From the NCBI GenBank assembly GCA_026985525.1, contig JALSQI010000022.1:1-48305 (forward strand): a stretch of DNA of 48,305 bases, in the 5' to 3' direction. How positions within the stretch are numbered: the first letter of the stretch is position 1; every line of letters begins with the position of its first letter. Below, piece by piece: positions 14,923 to 22,848 of this stretch. Below the pieces are notes generated by a model that saw only the letters and a list, made by a program, of their open reading frames with translations, ran no database searches and was not told the origin of the DNA. The translations under genes were made by a program, and so were the position numbers. Source of the DNA: Archaeoglobaceae archaeon. Lineage in GTDB: Archaea > Halobacteriota > Archaeoglobi > Archaeoglobales > Archaeoglobaceae.

Positions 14923-15312
14923 ATGAAAATTGGTGAAGCTATGGTAAAGGATGTTGTATCCGTGGATTACAAAACGCCAGTATCCGAAGTTTGTAAATTA
15001 ATGGGTGAAAAGAAAATTGGCTGCGTGCTGGTTACTAAGGAAGGTAAACCATACGGAATTTTTACTGAGAGAGATTTACTGTCCAAGGTTTTAATGGAAG
15101 GTAGCTTAGATGAGGAAGTTGGAAAGTACTGTTCAACACCGCTAATAGTAGTTACACCAGACTACGACATAGTAGAATCTGCGAGGATAATGGCAGAAAT
15201 GAAAATAAAAAGGTTGGTAGTAGTGGATGAAGAAAGCGAGGAAGTTAAAGGAATTTTTACAGCCTCGGACCTCGCTAAGGTTTTAGCAGAAAAAGGAGTT
15301 CTGTTGGAGTAA
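14923..15312 (+). CDS. Two-CBS-domain protein
   Basis: 129 residues consisting of one tandem CBS pair (Bateman module): first repeat from VKDVVSVDYKTPVSEVCKLM to GIFTERDLLSK, second from CSTPLIVVTPDYDIVESARIM to GIFTASDLAKVL. Both repeats keep the GxFTxxDL adenosine-ligand loop, so binding of AMP, ATP, SAM or a similar ligand is likely. There is no attached enzyme domain, so it acts as a free sensor or partner protein. It is followed after 11 bases by a small zinc protein gene with a good ribosome site, suggesting one transcript that also includes TrmY. The partner is unknown. Confidence 0.9.
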   Translation: MKIGEAMVKDVVSVDYKTPVSEVCKLMGEKKIGCVLVTKEGKPYGIFTERDLLSKVLMEGSLDEEVGKYCSTPLIVVTPDYDIVESARIMAEMKIKRLVVVDEESEEVKGIFTASDLAKVLAEKGVLLE

Positions 15313-15323
15313 AGGTGATTGCG

Positions 15324-15533
15324 ATGGTTGAGTGCGGTGTATGCGGTAAAGAGCTTAGAGAAAAAGATGAAGGAAAGACTTGGAGGAGATGCTCAATATG
15401 TAAAAAACCAACTTGCTTTGAACACTTACACTACATGGGTGTGTGGAGAAGAGGTATGTACAGGAATTACGTGGAAGTAGTTCCGGTATGCGAGAAGTGT
15501 ATGCCAAAGAAGAGGAGAAAACCAGTAGAGTAA
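15324..15533 (+). CDS. Small zinc-finger protein
   Basis: 69 residues with seven to eight potential zinc ligands: CGVCGKEL, RRCSICKKPTCFEHLHYMG and VCEKCMPKK. The spacing suggests two interleaved zinc sites as in RING/ZF-AN1-like or treble-clef fingers. It is basic at the C-terminus (KKRRKP), so nucleic acid or ribosome binding is possible. The start is ATG 15324, four bases after AAAGGTGA; the earlier GTG overlaps that site. It lies 11 bases behind the CBS gene and its 3' end overlaps the start of trmY. I do not recognise a named family. Confidence 0.75.
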   Translation: MVECGVCGKELREKDEGKTWRRCSICKKPTCFEHLHYMGVWRRGMYRNYVEVVPVCEKCMPKKRRKPVE

Positions 15534-16129
15534 CACCTGAAAGGGTCTTTGTTGTAGTAGGTAACAAAGCAAAAACCGAGCCTTTCAATCTTAACGACTT
15601 AGCCGGTAGTGCAGGGAGAATGGATATACTGTGTAGGTGTATAGCTCAAACTCTTTTTATTTCTCATGGTGTTAGAAAGAATTCTGCGGTTATAATTGTG
15701 CTTAGAGGTGAACCTTCTCCTCCAAAATCTGTAATGGTGGTGGGTAGCGAAGTCAAGTATATGTCCCCTGACGAGAGAAATATAGGAGGTATAATAAGAA
15801 AAGCTTTAAGTATAAAAGTTGGTAAGGAATGGGTTAAAAGCACGCCCGGAGTTTATGTAGCAAAAAAAGACTTAAAAGACGTTTTAGAGGAGCTTAAAGA
15901 CTACGAAAAAGTTTACTTAAAAGAATGTGGAGAAGACATAAGAAAAGTCAAATTCGGTAGAAAAGTTGCCTTTTTCTTGGGAGATCACATAGGATTAAGC
16001 GAAGAAGACGAAAAGTTAATAATGTCCTTAGCAGATAGAGTTGTTAGTGTAAGTCCTCTAAGCCTTCAGGCAGACCAATGCATAGTTATAGTGCATAACG
16101 AGCTTGACAGAGTTTTGCTTGAAGAATAA
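15488..16129 (+). CDS. trmY: tRNA (pseudouridine54-N1)-methyltransferase TrmY
   Basis: SPOUT-fold enzyme that methylates N1 of pseudouridine 54 in the T-loop of archaeal tRNAs. Family features: an N-terminal strand followed by KTEPFNLNDLAGSAGRMDILCRC, SHGVRKNSAVIIVLRG, and the knotted SAM-binding part FFLGDHIGLSEEDEKLI with VSPLSLQADQCIVIVHNELD at the end. The conserved part begins at RVFVVVGNKAKTE (about 15543), and there is no ATG, GTG or TTG directly before it. I used ATG 15488 (213 residues), giving a 46-base overlap with the zinc protein; GTG 15497 is an alternative. The catalytic function is secure, the start is not. Confidence 0.9.
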   Translation: MREVYAKEEEKTSRVTPERVFVVVGNKAKTEPFNLNDLAGSAGRMDILCRCIAQTLFISHGVRKNSAVIIVLRGEPSPPKSVMVVGSEVKYMSPDERNIGGIIRKALSIKVGKEWVKSTPGVYVAKKDLKDVLEELKDYEKVYLKECGEDIRKVKFGRKVAFFLGDHIGLSEEDEKLIMSLADRVVSVSPLSLQADQCIVIVHNELDRVLLEE

Positions 16130-16243
16130 GGAAATATTTTAATTTAAATTTTTCTCACACTTGAAAAGATTTTATTTTAAAAGATTTACAATTTTAACGC
16201 ATACAAACGCAAAACTGTTAACTCCCGGCTACAATTGGGTTTG

Positions 16244-16708
16244 ATGATATCGATAATAGGAATTGGAAATCCAGTACTAAAAGATGATGCCGTTGGATTA
16301 AAAGTTGCAGAAATAGCCGTTGAAAAACTTAAAGCTAAGGGGATAGAAGTAAAATTAGAGCTTATGACCACGACTGACTTCGACGTAATAGGAAAGCTAT
16401 TAGGTGTAAAAAAAGCGGTTGTAGTTGACGGAATTCTTGGGGAAAGTCCGGGAAACGTTAGAGTTATAAAAGCGGATGAGTTAAGTCCAAAAATTAGCTT
16501 TTCTGGAACTCACAGCTTAACGCTGGCAACGTCTATAAAACTTGGTTACGAACTTTTTGGGGAGGAGATGCCAGAAGAATTAGTAATAGTTGCAGTTGAA
16601 GTAGAGGATCCCTACACTTTCAGCACTGAGTATTCTGAGAGTGTTAAAAAGGCTATACCGCTCGCAGTAAAAAAAGTCGTTGAAATAGTTGAGGGTTGGA
16701 TTAGCTAA
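16244..16708 (+). CDS. Hydrogenase maturation endopeptidase (HycI/HyaD family)
   Basis: Removes the C-terminal extension of the [NiFe]-hydrogenase large subunit after nickel insertion. The nickel-sensing residues are visible: IGNPVLKDDAVG at the N-terminus with the conserved Asp/Glu position, VVVDGILGESPG with the second Asp, and SGTHSLTL with the His. The length of 154 residues is standard. The start is ATG 16244; an in-frame TTG three codons earlier is possible. A 105-base AT-rich gap precedes it, so it probably has its own promoter, although it sits near hypABCD. The target hydrogenase is not encoded here. It ends eight bases into the convergent rpiA gene. Confidence 0.9.
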   Translation: MISIIGIGNPVLKDDAVGLKVAEIAVEKLKAKGIEVKLELMTTTDFDVIGKLLGVKKAVVVDGILGESPGNVRVIKADELSPKISFSGTHSLTLATSIKLGYELFGEEMPEELVIVAVEVEDPYTFSTEYSESVKKAIPLAVKKVVEIVEGWIS

Positions 16709-17390
16709 TTTCGTAAGTTTCTCCACCATCTACTCCCACTATTACTCTGTCAGCTACATCTGTGAATATTCCACACTCCACAACGCCTGGTATAGAGTTT
16801 AGTTCAATTTCTAATTCTCCTGGATCGTAAATTTCTCCAAAATCGCAATCGAGTATGAAGTTTCCGTTGTCAGTTACAACTGGTCCAAGCTTACCAGTTC
16901 CTTGACGAATTCTTGGTAAAGCGAAAGAGCCACACTCTTTCATTAGCTCTTCCAGTTTTTTCAAAACAAAGCCTAAGGAGAAAGGTATTACTTCAACTGG
17001 AACTGGATGGCTTAGAGTTTCAACTACTTTTCTTTCTTCAACTATAAACACTACTTCGTTAGAAGCGTGAGCGACAACTTTTTCTCTTGTCATAGCTCCT
17101 CCACCGCCTTTTACTGCGTTTAAATTTCTATCAACCTCGTCAGCCCCATCTATGCACATGTCCAAAGTAGGACATTCTAATAAATCGACAAGTCCAATTC
17201 CTGCCTCTACTGCAAGAAGCTTTGACTGATACGAGGAAGGGACTCCGAGTATTTCTAACCCTTCTGATTCTATTCTCTTCTTTAGCTCTGTTAGGAACAG
17301 TTCTACTGTTGTACCGCTTCCAATTCCTATTATCATACCATCTTCTACTAACTCAGAAGCTCTCTTGGCAGCAGCTATTTTTGCGTTCAA
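16701..17390 (-). CDS. rpiA: Ribose-5-phosphate isomerase A
   Basis: Interconverts ribose 5-phosphate and ribulose 5-phosphate, supplying PRPP and nucleotides. The phosphate loop IGIGSGTTVE, the catalytic DGADEVD and the KGGGGAMTREK signature are all present; length 229 is normal. The start is TTG 17390 because GGAGGTGAT lies five bases upstream, giving MNAKIAAAKRASE. It follows the PUA-domain gene by four bases and is coupled with it. A 3' overlap of eight bases with the convergent protease gene is seen. The link to purF across the divergent promoter (purine synthesis needs PRPP) is a reasonable functional tie. Confidence 0.96.
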   Translation of the reverse strand: MNAKIAAAKRASELVEDGMIIGIGSGTTVELFLTELKKRIESEGLEILGVPSSYQSKLLAVEAGIGLVDLLECPTLDMCIDGADEVDRNLNAVKGGGGAMTREKVVAHASNEVVFIVEERKVVETLSHPVPVEVIPFSLGFVLKKLEELMKECGSFALPRIRQGTGKLGPVVTDNGNFILDCDFGEIYDPGELEIELNSIPGVVECGIFTDVADRVIVGVDGGETYEIS

Positions 17391-17394
17391 CTGA

Positions 17395-17868
17395 TCACCT
17401 CCCAAAAAATTCGTTCCATATCTTGTCTTTTAAGTGGTGAACGTTTTTTACAGCTTTTCCTTTACCCTTCCTCATTTCAGTACCATCGCACAAGGCTATT
17501 CCTACTGCTATTGGACTTTCCTTATTCTCTACTAAAACGTAAACGAAATCTCCTCTTTTTATCTCTTCATCAGCGTAAACTATGCCCGGTTTCATAACGT
17601 CAGCTCCATTTATTATGTAAGGCATAGCACCTTCATCAACTACTACTTTCCACTTTTCAGGCTTAAACATCATAACCCCATATACAGTAAAGTAAATTCT
17701 ACCGTCTATTTCCAGAAAAGCTGGTTTTCCATTGTAGAGTAAAACAACTGTGTTGTCTATCAATGCTTTATCTACTTCTCCTTTCTCCACTTTTACACCA
17801 TATTTACTCACTTCTTCGATTACTTTTTTCGCCTCCTTTTTTCTCAACCTCTGAACTTTGAACGACAT
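17395..17868 (-). CDS. PUA-domain RNA-binding protein (MCT-1/Tma20-like)
   Basis: 157 residues. The N-terminal half is an alpha/beta pre-PUA domain and the C-terminal half a PUA domain: GAMPYIINGADVMKPGIVYAD is the family signature, followed by GDFVYVLVENKESPIAVGIAL. Archaeal members are related to MCT-1/Tma20 and to the PUA parts of archaeosine transglycosylase, and are thought to bind tRNA or ribosomes. The start ATG 17868 has no clear ribosome site and is divergent from the lsm operon, with a promoter-type gap of about 80 bases. It is the first gene of an operon with rpiA. Confidence 0.85.
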   Translation of the reverse strand: MSFKVQRLRKKEAKKVIEEVSKYGVKVEKGEVDKALIDNTVVLLYNGKPAFLEIDGRIYFTVYGVMMFKPEKWKVVVDEGAMPYIINGADVMKPGIVYADEEIKRGDFVYVLVENKESPIAVGIALCDGTEMRKGKGKAVKNVHHLKDKIWNEFFGR

Positions 17869-17903
17869 GTTCTGCCATAACCTCCGATATTTTTAAATAT
17901 TGA

Positions 17904-18179
<276 letters not shown>

Positions 18180-18189
18180 GGTGGTATAG

Positions 18190-18369
18190 ATGTCAGACGG
18201 AACAGCTGCGATGGGTAAAAAGGGTAGGAAAAGAGTACACATAAAGTGTAGAAGGTGTGGCAGAGTTGCATTTCACAGAAGGAAGGGCTATTGTGCAGCT
18301 TGTGGTTTTGGTAGGAGCAAAAGGCTCAGAAGTTATAACTGGCTAAAAAAGAAGAAAAATAGGTGTTGA
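18190..18369 (+). CDS. rpl37e: Ribosomal protein eL37 (L37e)
   Basis: A 59-residue zinc-binding protein of the large ribosomal subunit. It starts at ATG 18190 after a GAGGTGG site that overlaps the lsm stop, and ends at TGA 18367-18369. The zinc ligands are CRRCGR and CAACGFG, followed by the basic tail [18 protein letters not shown]. The GRSKRxRSYxW segment is diagnostic of the family. It sits between lsm and purF, ten bases from each. Confidence 0.96.
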   Translation: MSDGTAAMGKKGRKRVHIKCRRCGRVAFHRRKGYCAACGFGRSKRLRSYNWLKKKKNRC

Positions 18370-18379
18370 ACAATAACTT

Positions 18380-19747
18380 ATGTGTGGTATTGCAGGAGTT
18401 TATAGCGAAGATGAAAATCTGACAACTGAGCTTATTTACTGCACTCTTTTTGCTCTTCAACATAGAGGACAGGAATCAGCGGGAATAGCTATAAGCGATG
18501 GCAATAGCGTTAAATTGCATAGAGGGATGGGTTTAGTCACAAGAGTTTTCTCGCCAAAAGTAATGAAGCTTCTCGGAAAGGGGAAAGTAGCAATAGGGCA
18601 TGTTAGATATTCTACGACTGGAGAGTCGAGTATTGAGAACGCTCAACCACTTTTAGTTCACTCCAAAGTTGGCAGCATTGCCGTCGCTCACAACGGAAAC
18701 TTAGTCAACTACTGGGGACTTAGAAGCGTTTTAGAAAGTGAAGGCAGAGCTTTTTTGACGAACTCAGATACGGAAGTTATAGCTCAGCTCTTATCTACTA
18801 TACTTATGAACAACGATATAGTAAACGCTTTGAGAATACTCGATTCAAAAATAGTCGGTAGTTACTCCTTAGCAATACTCTACAACGACACGTTGATAGC
18901 GTATAGAGATCCTCTTGGCATAAGACCTCTTTGCGTGGGGGAAATGGATGGAGGATACGTAATTGCTAGTGAAAGCTGTGCTTTAGATGCAATTGGAGCT
19001 AATTTAATAAGAGATGTTAAACCGGGGGAAGCAGCAATAATCGAGAAAGGTGAGCTTGACTTCGTTCAAGTGTGTGAGTGTAAAAAAAAGGCTTTCTGCG
19101 TTTTTGAGTACATATACTTTGCCAGACCAGATTCAATTATAGACGGCAGAAGTGTTTACAGAATAAGGTACGACATAGGAAGAGAGCTTGCAAAGGAGAG
19201 CTATATAGAAGCAGATATAGTTTCACCCGTTCCAGATAGTGGAACTACTTCTTCTATTGGATTTTCTCAGGAATCTGGAATACCCTATTTGGAAGCTTTG
19301 ATAAAGAACAGATACGTTGGCAGAACTTTTATAATGCCTGAGCAGAGGCTTAGAGAACATTCAGTAAGGCTAAAAATGAATGCTGTTAAAGACAACGTTA
19401 AAGGGAAAAGAGTGGTTTTAGTTGATGACAGCATAGTTAGAGGGACTACTTCAAGAAAAATAGTTGACATGGTGAGAAACGCTGGAGCTAAGGAAGTTCA
19501 CTTCAGAGTCGGAAGTCCTCCCATAATAGCTCCGTGCTACATGGGTATAGACATGTCAACGAGAGAAGAATTAATAGCGAGTAACTTGAGCTTGGATGAG
19601 ATAAGGAGGACTATTAATGCCGACTCCTTAGCTTATTTAAGTCTTGAAGGTCTGTTAAAAGCAGTTAAAGCTAATGAAAACGAGCTGTGTTTAGCTTGTT
19701 TGACTGGAAAATATCCGCTATACGTTCCGGGAGAAGAGCTCGTTTAA
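18380..19747 (+). CDS. purF: Amidophosphoribosyltransferase
   Basis: Catalyses the first committed step of purine synthesis: PRPP + glutamine to phosphoribosylamine. The N-terminal Ntn-hydrolase domain begins MCGIAGVYS with the catalytic Cys2 and no propeptide; ALQHRGQESAG and HNGNLVN are the glutaminase signatures. The PRTase domain has VVLVDDSIVRGTT for PRPP. Four Cys (CVFEYIYF, APCYMGIDM and CLACLTGKYP) match the [4Fe-4S] ligands of the Bacillus-type enzyme, so an oxygen-labile cluster is expected. Length 455 is normal. It is the last gene of the lsm-rpl37e-purF operon; a hairpin covers its stop codon. Confidence 0.97.
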   Translation: MCGIAGVYSEDENLTTELIYCTLFALQHRGQESAGIAISDGNSVKLHRGMGLVTRVFSPKVMKLLGKGKVAIGHVRYSTTGESSIENAQPLLVHSKVGSIAVAHNGNLVNYWGLRSVLESEGRAFLTNSDTEVIAQLLSTILMNNDIVNALRILDSKIVGSYSLAILYNDTLIAYRDPLGIRPLCVGEMDGGYVIASESCALDAIGANLIRDVKPGEAAIIEKGELDFVQVCECKKKAFCVFEYIYFARPDSIIDGRSVYRIRYDIGRELAKESYIEADIVSPVPDSGTTSSIGFSQESGIPYLEALIKNRYVGRTFIMPEQRLREHSVRLKMNAVKDNVKGKRVVLVDDSIVRGTTSRKIVDMVRNAGAKEVHFRVGSPPIIAPCYMGIDMSTREELIASNLSLDEIRRTINADSLAYLSLEGLLKAVKANENELCLACLTGKYPLYVPGEELV

Positions 19748-19760
19748 GGCTTTCGCCTTA
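19745..19760 (+). terminator. Hairpin at purF stop codon
   Basis: TAAGGC-TTTC-GCCTTA is a perfect 6-base-pair stem with a four-base loop that starts in the purF stop codon. A T-rich run (GTTTTAAT) follows about ten bases later. It may protect or end the purF message; the TTTAATATT box at 19771-19779 belongs to the next promoter. Confidence 0.35.
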
Positions 19761-19800
19761 GCCGTTAGGTTTTAATATTGAGAAGTCTCTCGTTTTTGAG

Positions 19801-20460
19801 ATGCTGGAAACTTTAAAGCAGTTAGCTCTAATGGGGGGTACGAGAAAAGTTTTGAAACTTAGTTCGAGGGATATATCGGAGAGAATAAACCAGTCCGTTC
19901 AAACTGCTGCGAGAAAATTGAAAGAGTTGGAAGAAAACGAATTGATTGAGAGAACTCTAACTAAGGACAAGCAATTTGTTGTGATAACTGAAAAAGGAAT
20001 AGAGTTATTGCATAAAGAGTACTTGGACTACAAAAAAATCTTTGAAGAGTTGCCGGATACCGTTGTAATAAAAGGTACTGTTACGAGTGGAGTGGGAGAA
20101 GGAGCTTACTACGTATCTCTTGAAGGCTACAGGAGACAGTTCAAAGAAAGGCTCGGTTTTGACCCTTTTCCCGGAACTTTAAACCTTAAAATTCCAAAAG
20201 AACAGATGTTTTTTAGAAGGTTGCTGGATAAAGAGGAAGGAATAAAAATAGATGGATTTTCAGCTGAAAATAGAACTTTTGGAGATGTAAAAGCTTTTAA
20301 GAGTAAAGTAAATGGTATAGATTCGGCAATAGTAATCCCGCAAAGAACGCACTATCCCCCAGATGTGTTAGAAGTAATTTCGGCTGTGAAGCTTAGAGAT
20401 GTGTTGGGGTTAACTGATGGAGACACTGTGGAAGTAGAAGTATTTTTGAGTTGGAGGTGA
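19801..20460 (+). CDS. ribK: Archaeal riboflavin kinase with N-terminal winged helix (RbkR-type)
   Basis: 219 residues with two parts. Residues 1-80 are a winged helix (SSRDISERINQSVQTAARKLKEL, then a wing with ITEKGIELL). Residues 90-219 match the archaeal CTP-dependent riboflavin kinase domain (formerly DUF120): KGTVTSGVGEGAYYVSLEGY, GFDPFPGTLNLKI and VIPQRTHYPPDVLEVI are its signatures. The protein makes FMN and probably also represses riboflavin genes, as shown for RbkR proteins in other archaea. ATG 19801 is about 26 bases after a TTTAATATT box, so the message is likely leaderless. GAGAAGTCTCTC just before the start could be its own operator. ribB follows directly. Confidence 0.93.
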   Translation: MLETLKQLALMGGTRKVLKLSSRDISERINQSVQTAARKLKELEENELIERTLTKDKQFVVITEKGIELLHKEYLDYKKIFEELPDTVVIKGTVTSGVGEGAYYVSLEGYRRQFKERLGFDPFPGTLNLKIPKEQMFFRRLLDKEEGIKIDGFSAENRTFGDVKAFKSKVNGIDSAIVIPQRTHYPPDVLEVISAVKLRDVLGLTDGDTVEVEVFLSWR

Positions 20461-20464
20461 TTAC

Positions 20465-21178
20465 TTGTCCGAAAACGTTGAAGAGGCTTTAAAAGCATTT
20501 AGAAAGGGAGAGCCAGTTCTTATATACGATTTTGACGATAGAGAAGGTGAAACGGACATAGCAATACCGGCTGAAAGTGTAGAGTGGAGAGACGTAGCTT
20601 TAATGAGAAAGGACGGTGGAGGTTTAATTTGCGTGGCGATACATCCCTTAGCAGCTGATAGGCTTGGACTTCCATTTATGCACGATGTACTCTCATTTGC
20701 GAGTGAGAAGTTTGATAAATTAAAATCTGTTGTGCATTTCGACATAAAGTATGATTCACGCTCTTCTTTTTCGCTGTGGGTAAATCACAGAGATACTTTT
20801 ACTGGAATAACGGATATCGATAGGGCTTTAACGATAAAAAGAATTGGAGAAGTTGTTAACCACGTAATGCTTGGAAAGGAGTTCGACTTTGGAAGCGAAT
20901 TCAGAAGTCCCGGGCATGTAGCGTTACTAAGGGCTGCGAGCAACCTGACTTACGATAGAGTAGGTCAAACGGAGTTGAGCGTAGCTTTAGCCCAGATGGC
21001 AGGAATATCTCCGGCTGTTGCCATATGTGAGATGTTAGACGACAGGACTGGAAAAGCTTTGAGCAAGAAAGACGCAATTGAGTACGCTGAAAAGAGAGGT
21101 TTTCCTTTCGTAGAAGGTAAAGAAATAGTTTCTTTCTACTCAGGTTTCAAAGAGATAGAAGAAAAACTTTTTATATAA
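20465..21178 (+). CDS. ribB: 3,4-dihydroxy-2-butanone-4-phosphate synthase
   Basis: Converts ribulose 5-phosphate into the four-carbon precursor of riboflavin. Signature regions are YDFDDREGETDIAIPAE (Mg and substrate loop), RKDGGGLICVAI, DTFTGITDIDRALTI and FRSPGHVALLRA, with the catalytic Glu/His residues. Length 237 is usual for archaeal RibB. The start is TTG 20465 with GGAGGTG five bases upstream; the first ATG in frame is far inside the conserved part. The gene lies four bases behind ribK, so kinase/repressor and synthase are made together. Its substrate comes from rpiA chemistry earlier in the window. Confidence 0.96.
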   Translation: MSENVEEALKAFRKGEPVLIYDFDDREGETDIAIPAESVEWRDVALMRKDGGGLICVAIHPLAADRLGLPFMHDVLSFASEKFDKLKSVVHFDIKYDSRSSFSLWVNHRDTFTGITDIDRALTIKRIGEVVNHVMLGKEFDFGSEFRSPGHVALLRAASNLTYDRVGQTELSVALAQMAGISPAVAICEMLDDRTGKALSKKDAIEYAEKRGFPFVEGKEIVSFYSGFKEIEEKLFI

Positions 21179-21180
21179 AC

Positions 21181-21200
21181 TTTCGAATAATTTTTCGAAA
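21181..21200. promoter_or_regulatory. Inverted repeat upstream of LysR-type gene
   Basis: TTTCGAATAATTTTTCGAAA is a perfect inverted repeat (TTTCGAA / TTCGAAA with a six-base spacer) between ribB and the LysR gene. It fits the T-N11-A layout of LysR boxes and ends about 45 bases before the regulator ATG, so it is a candidate autoregulatory site. Confidence 0.45.
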
Positions 21201-21244
21201 TACTCTATCAAAAAATTTAAAAATTGAACTCATTCGCTATCTCC

Positions 21245-22177
21245 ATGGTCAGAATAGACTTCATGAAAACTTTTCTAACTGTGGTGGATAAGGGAAGTCT
21301 CAAAAAAGCGGCAAAAGAGCTTGGAATGTCAATAAGTTCTGTTAGCTTTCAGATTAATTCCTTAGAAGAATTTTACGGAGCTAAATTGCTGAAAAGAGGA
21401 GTAAATGGAGTAACTCTAACAGAAGAAGGAAAAATAGCATTGAAGAACATGGAAAACGTTTTGGACAGCATAGAAGAAACGAAAAAGTTAATTTCGAATC
21501 TCAGGGGAGAGAAGATAACCATAGCTTCAGGAATGGTAGGGATTTACGTAGTTCCTCAAATACAAACGCTTTTCAAAGCTAAATATCCGAACATAGACAT
21601 AAAAGTAGTTTTGAGAGGGGCTCACGATTGCTTGAAAAAACTGGGGGGTAGTGAGGCTGATTTTGCAATAGTAGGCGATTTGCCAGAAAGCGATCTTGAA
21701 AGGTTTTACTACACGGAAATTGGTAAAGACTGCCTCGTTTTAATAGTACCACCGGATCACCCGCTAAGCAAAAAGCCGAGGGTTACTTTTGAAGATATAA
21801 TGGAATATCCACTAGTAATGCTTACAGAGGATTACGGAATAACGAGCAGTCTAAAAAAGGCTTTGGAAATCAGTGGCGTAAGTTTAAACGACTTTGAAAT
21901 AGGTTATACTGTAAGCGACTTTTTCTCTCAGCTACATGGGGTTTCGAATGGAATAGGGGTTGCGATTACATCGTTAATAGCGTCTTGGAGAGCTTGCGAA
22001 GTAGGGTTAGTTAGGGCGAGGAGAATAGAAGGTTTCAAAAGTGACAGAAGCGTTTACTTCGTTACGACAAAAACGCTGATGGAAAGCGAAAAGATGAGAG
22101 AATACGCAAAATTCATAGTAGAAAACAGTAGAAAAATATTTTCAGAGTTTCTTGCTGAGTGTGAACTGAGTTTGTAA
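21245..22177 (+). CDS. LysR-family transcriptional regulator
   Basis: 310 residues. The N-terminal winged helix is clear (FMKTFLTVVDKGSLKKAAKEL and MSISSVSFQINSLEEFYGAKLL), followed by a linker helix and a two-lobed periplasmic-binding-type effector domain (KITIASGMVGIYVVPQIQ onward, DHPLSKKPRVTFEDI, GIGVAITSLIASW). This is full-length LysR architecture. LysR proteins are common in bacteria and rarer in archaea, so an old transfer is possible. The start ATG 21245 was preferred over an in-frame ATG seven codons upstream because residues from MVRIDFMKTF on fit the family. The effector and targets are unknown; no metabolic gene is divergent from it. Confidence 0.9.
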   Translation: MVRIDFMKTFLTVVDKGSLKKAAKELGMSISSVSFQINSLEEFYGAKLLKRGVNGVTLTEEGKIALKNMENVLDSIEETKKLISNLRGEKITIASGMVGIYVVPQIQTLFKAKYPNIDIKVVLRGAHDCLKKLGGSEADFAIVGDLPESDLERFYYTEIGKDCLVLIVPPDHPLSKKPRVTFEDIMEYPLVMLTEDYGITSSLKKALEISGVSLNDFEIGYTVSDFFSQLHGVSNGIGVAITSLIASWRACEVGLVRARRIEGFKSDRSVYFVTTKTLMESEKMREYAKFIVENSRKIFSEFLAECELSL

Positions 22178-22235
22178 GAGTTTTGTGAGAGTTAATTCTG
22201 TAGTATTTTTATAACTTCCGTAGGCCGTGAAATTT

Positions 22236-22502
22236 ATGCACGAATTCGTATGCAAGTTTGTTTACTTGGGAGAAAAAGAGTTTGGTGAGTGCATAGACGT
22301 CGATAACGGAAAGATAATTGTAAAGTTCAGAGACAAGTTCTACGCAGTGCCTATGGACAAGGTGGAAAGAGTTGAAAGAGATAGGGTAATTCTAAGAGAG
22401 TTTGATAAAAGAAAAGCTGAAAAAGATGGTACAAAGTGGATTGAAGAGAAGTCAAAACCCGTTACCTTAGAAGAGTTGAAAAAGTACGGATTTGAAGATT
22501 AG
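22236..22502 (+). CDS. Small conserved beta-rich protein (possibly DUF5749-like)
   Basis: 88 residues. The first 55 residues alternate hydrophobic and charged positions (VCKFVYLGEKEFGECI, KIIVKFRDKFYAVPMDKVERVE), typical of a small beta barrel of the PRC or SH3 type; the last 30 are helical and charged (PVTLEELKKYGFED). It resembles a small archaeal domain of unknown function that I think is DUF5749, but I am not certain. ATG 22236 is about 25 bases after TTTTTATAA, suggesting a leaderless message; GTG 22227 is the alternative start. pth2 follows after one base, so the two are co-transcribed and a translation-related role is possible. Confidence 0.65.
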   Translation: MHEFVCKFVYLGEKEFGECIDVDNGKIIVKFRDKFYAVPMDKVERVERDRVILREFDKRKAEKDGTKWIEEKSKPVTLEELKKYGFED

Positions 22503-22503
22503 T

Positions 22504-22848
22504 ATGTACAAACAAGTTATAGTCCTTAGAGCTGATCTAAAGCTTTCGAGAGGAAAACTCGCAGTACAAGCTGCACATGCAGCGATTATTGGATACGAAC
22601 TGTCGGATAAGAGGATATTGGAAAAGTGGAAAATGGAGGGACAGAAAAAGATAGCTTTAAAAGCTAACAGTGAAAAGGAATTGTTCGAGCTAAGGGAGAA
22701 GGCGAGAAAGTTGGGCTTAGTTGCTGAAGTCGTTAGAGATGCAGGTCTAACAGAAGTAGCACCGGGAACGGTTACCGCCTTAGTTATAGGTCCAGACGAA
22801 GAGAGTAAAATAGACAGAGTTACTGGCAACTTACCCCTTTTCAAGTAA
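22504..22848 (+). CDS. pth2: Peptidyl-tRNA hydrolase, archaeal/eukaryal type
   Basis: Releases tRNA from peptidyl-tRNAs that fall off the ribosome. The 114-residue sequence matches the Pth2 family throughout: KQVIVLRADLKLSRGKLAVQAAHAA (catalytic Lys and the KxAxQxxHA helix), KIALKANSEKEL, and the closing DAGLTEVAPGTVTALVIGPDEE. The start is ATG 22504, two bases after the preceding stop; an in-frame TTG overlaps the upstream gene. Its 3' end overlaps the convergent radical SAM gene by 18 bases. Confidence 0.96.
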   Translation: MYKQVIVLRADLKLSRGKLAVQAAHAAIIGYELSDKRILEKWKMEGQKKIALKANSEKELFELREKARKLGLVAEVVRDAGLTEVAPGTVTALVIGPDEESKIDRVTGNLPLFK

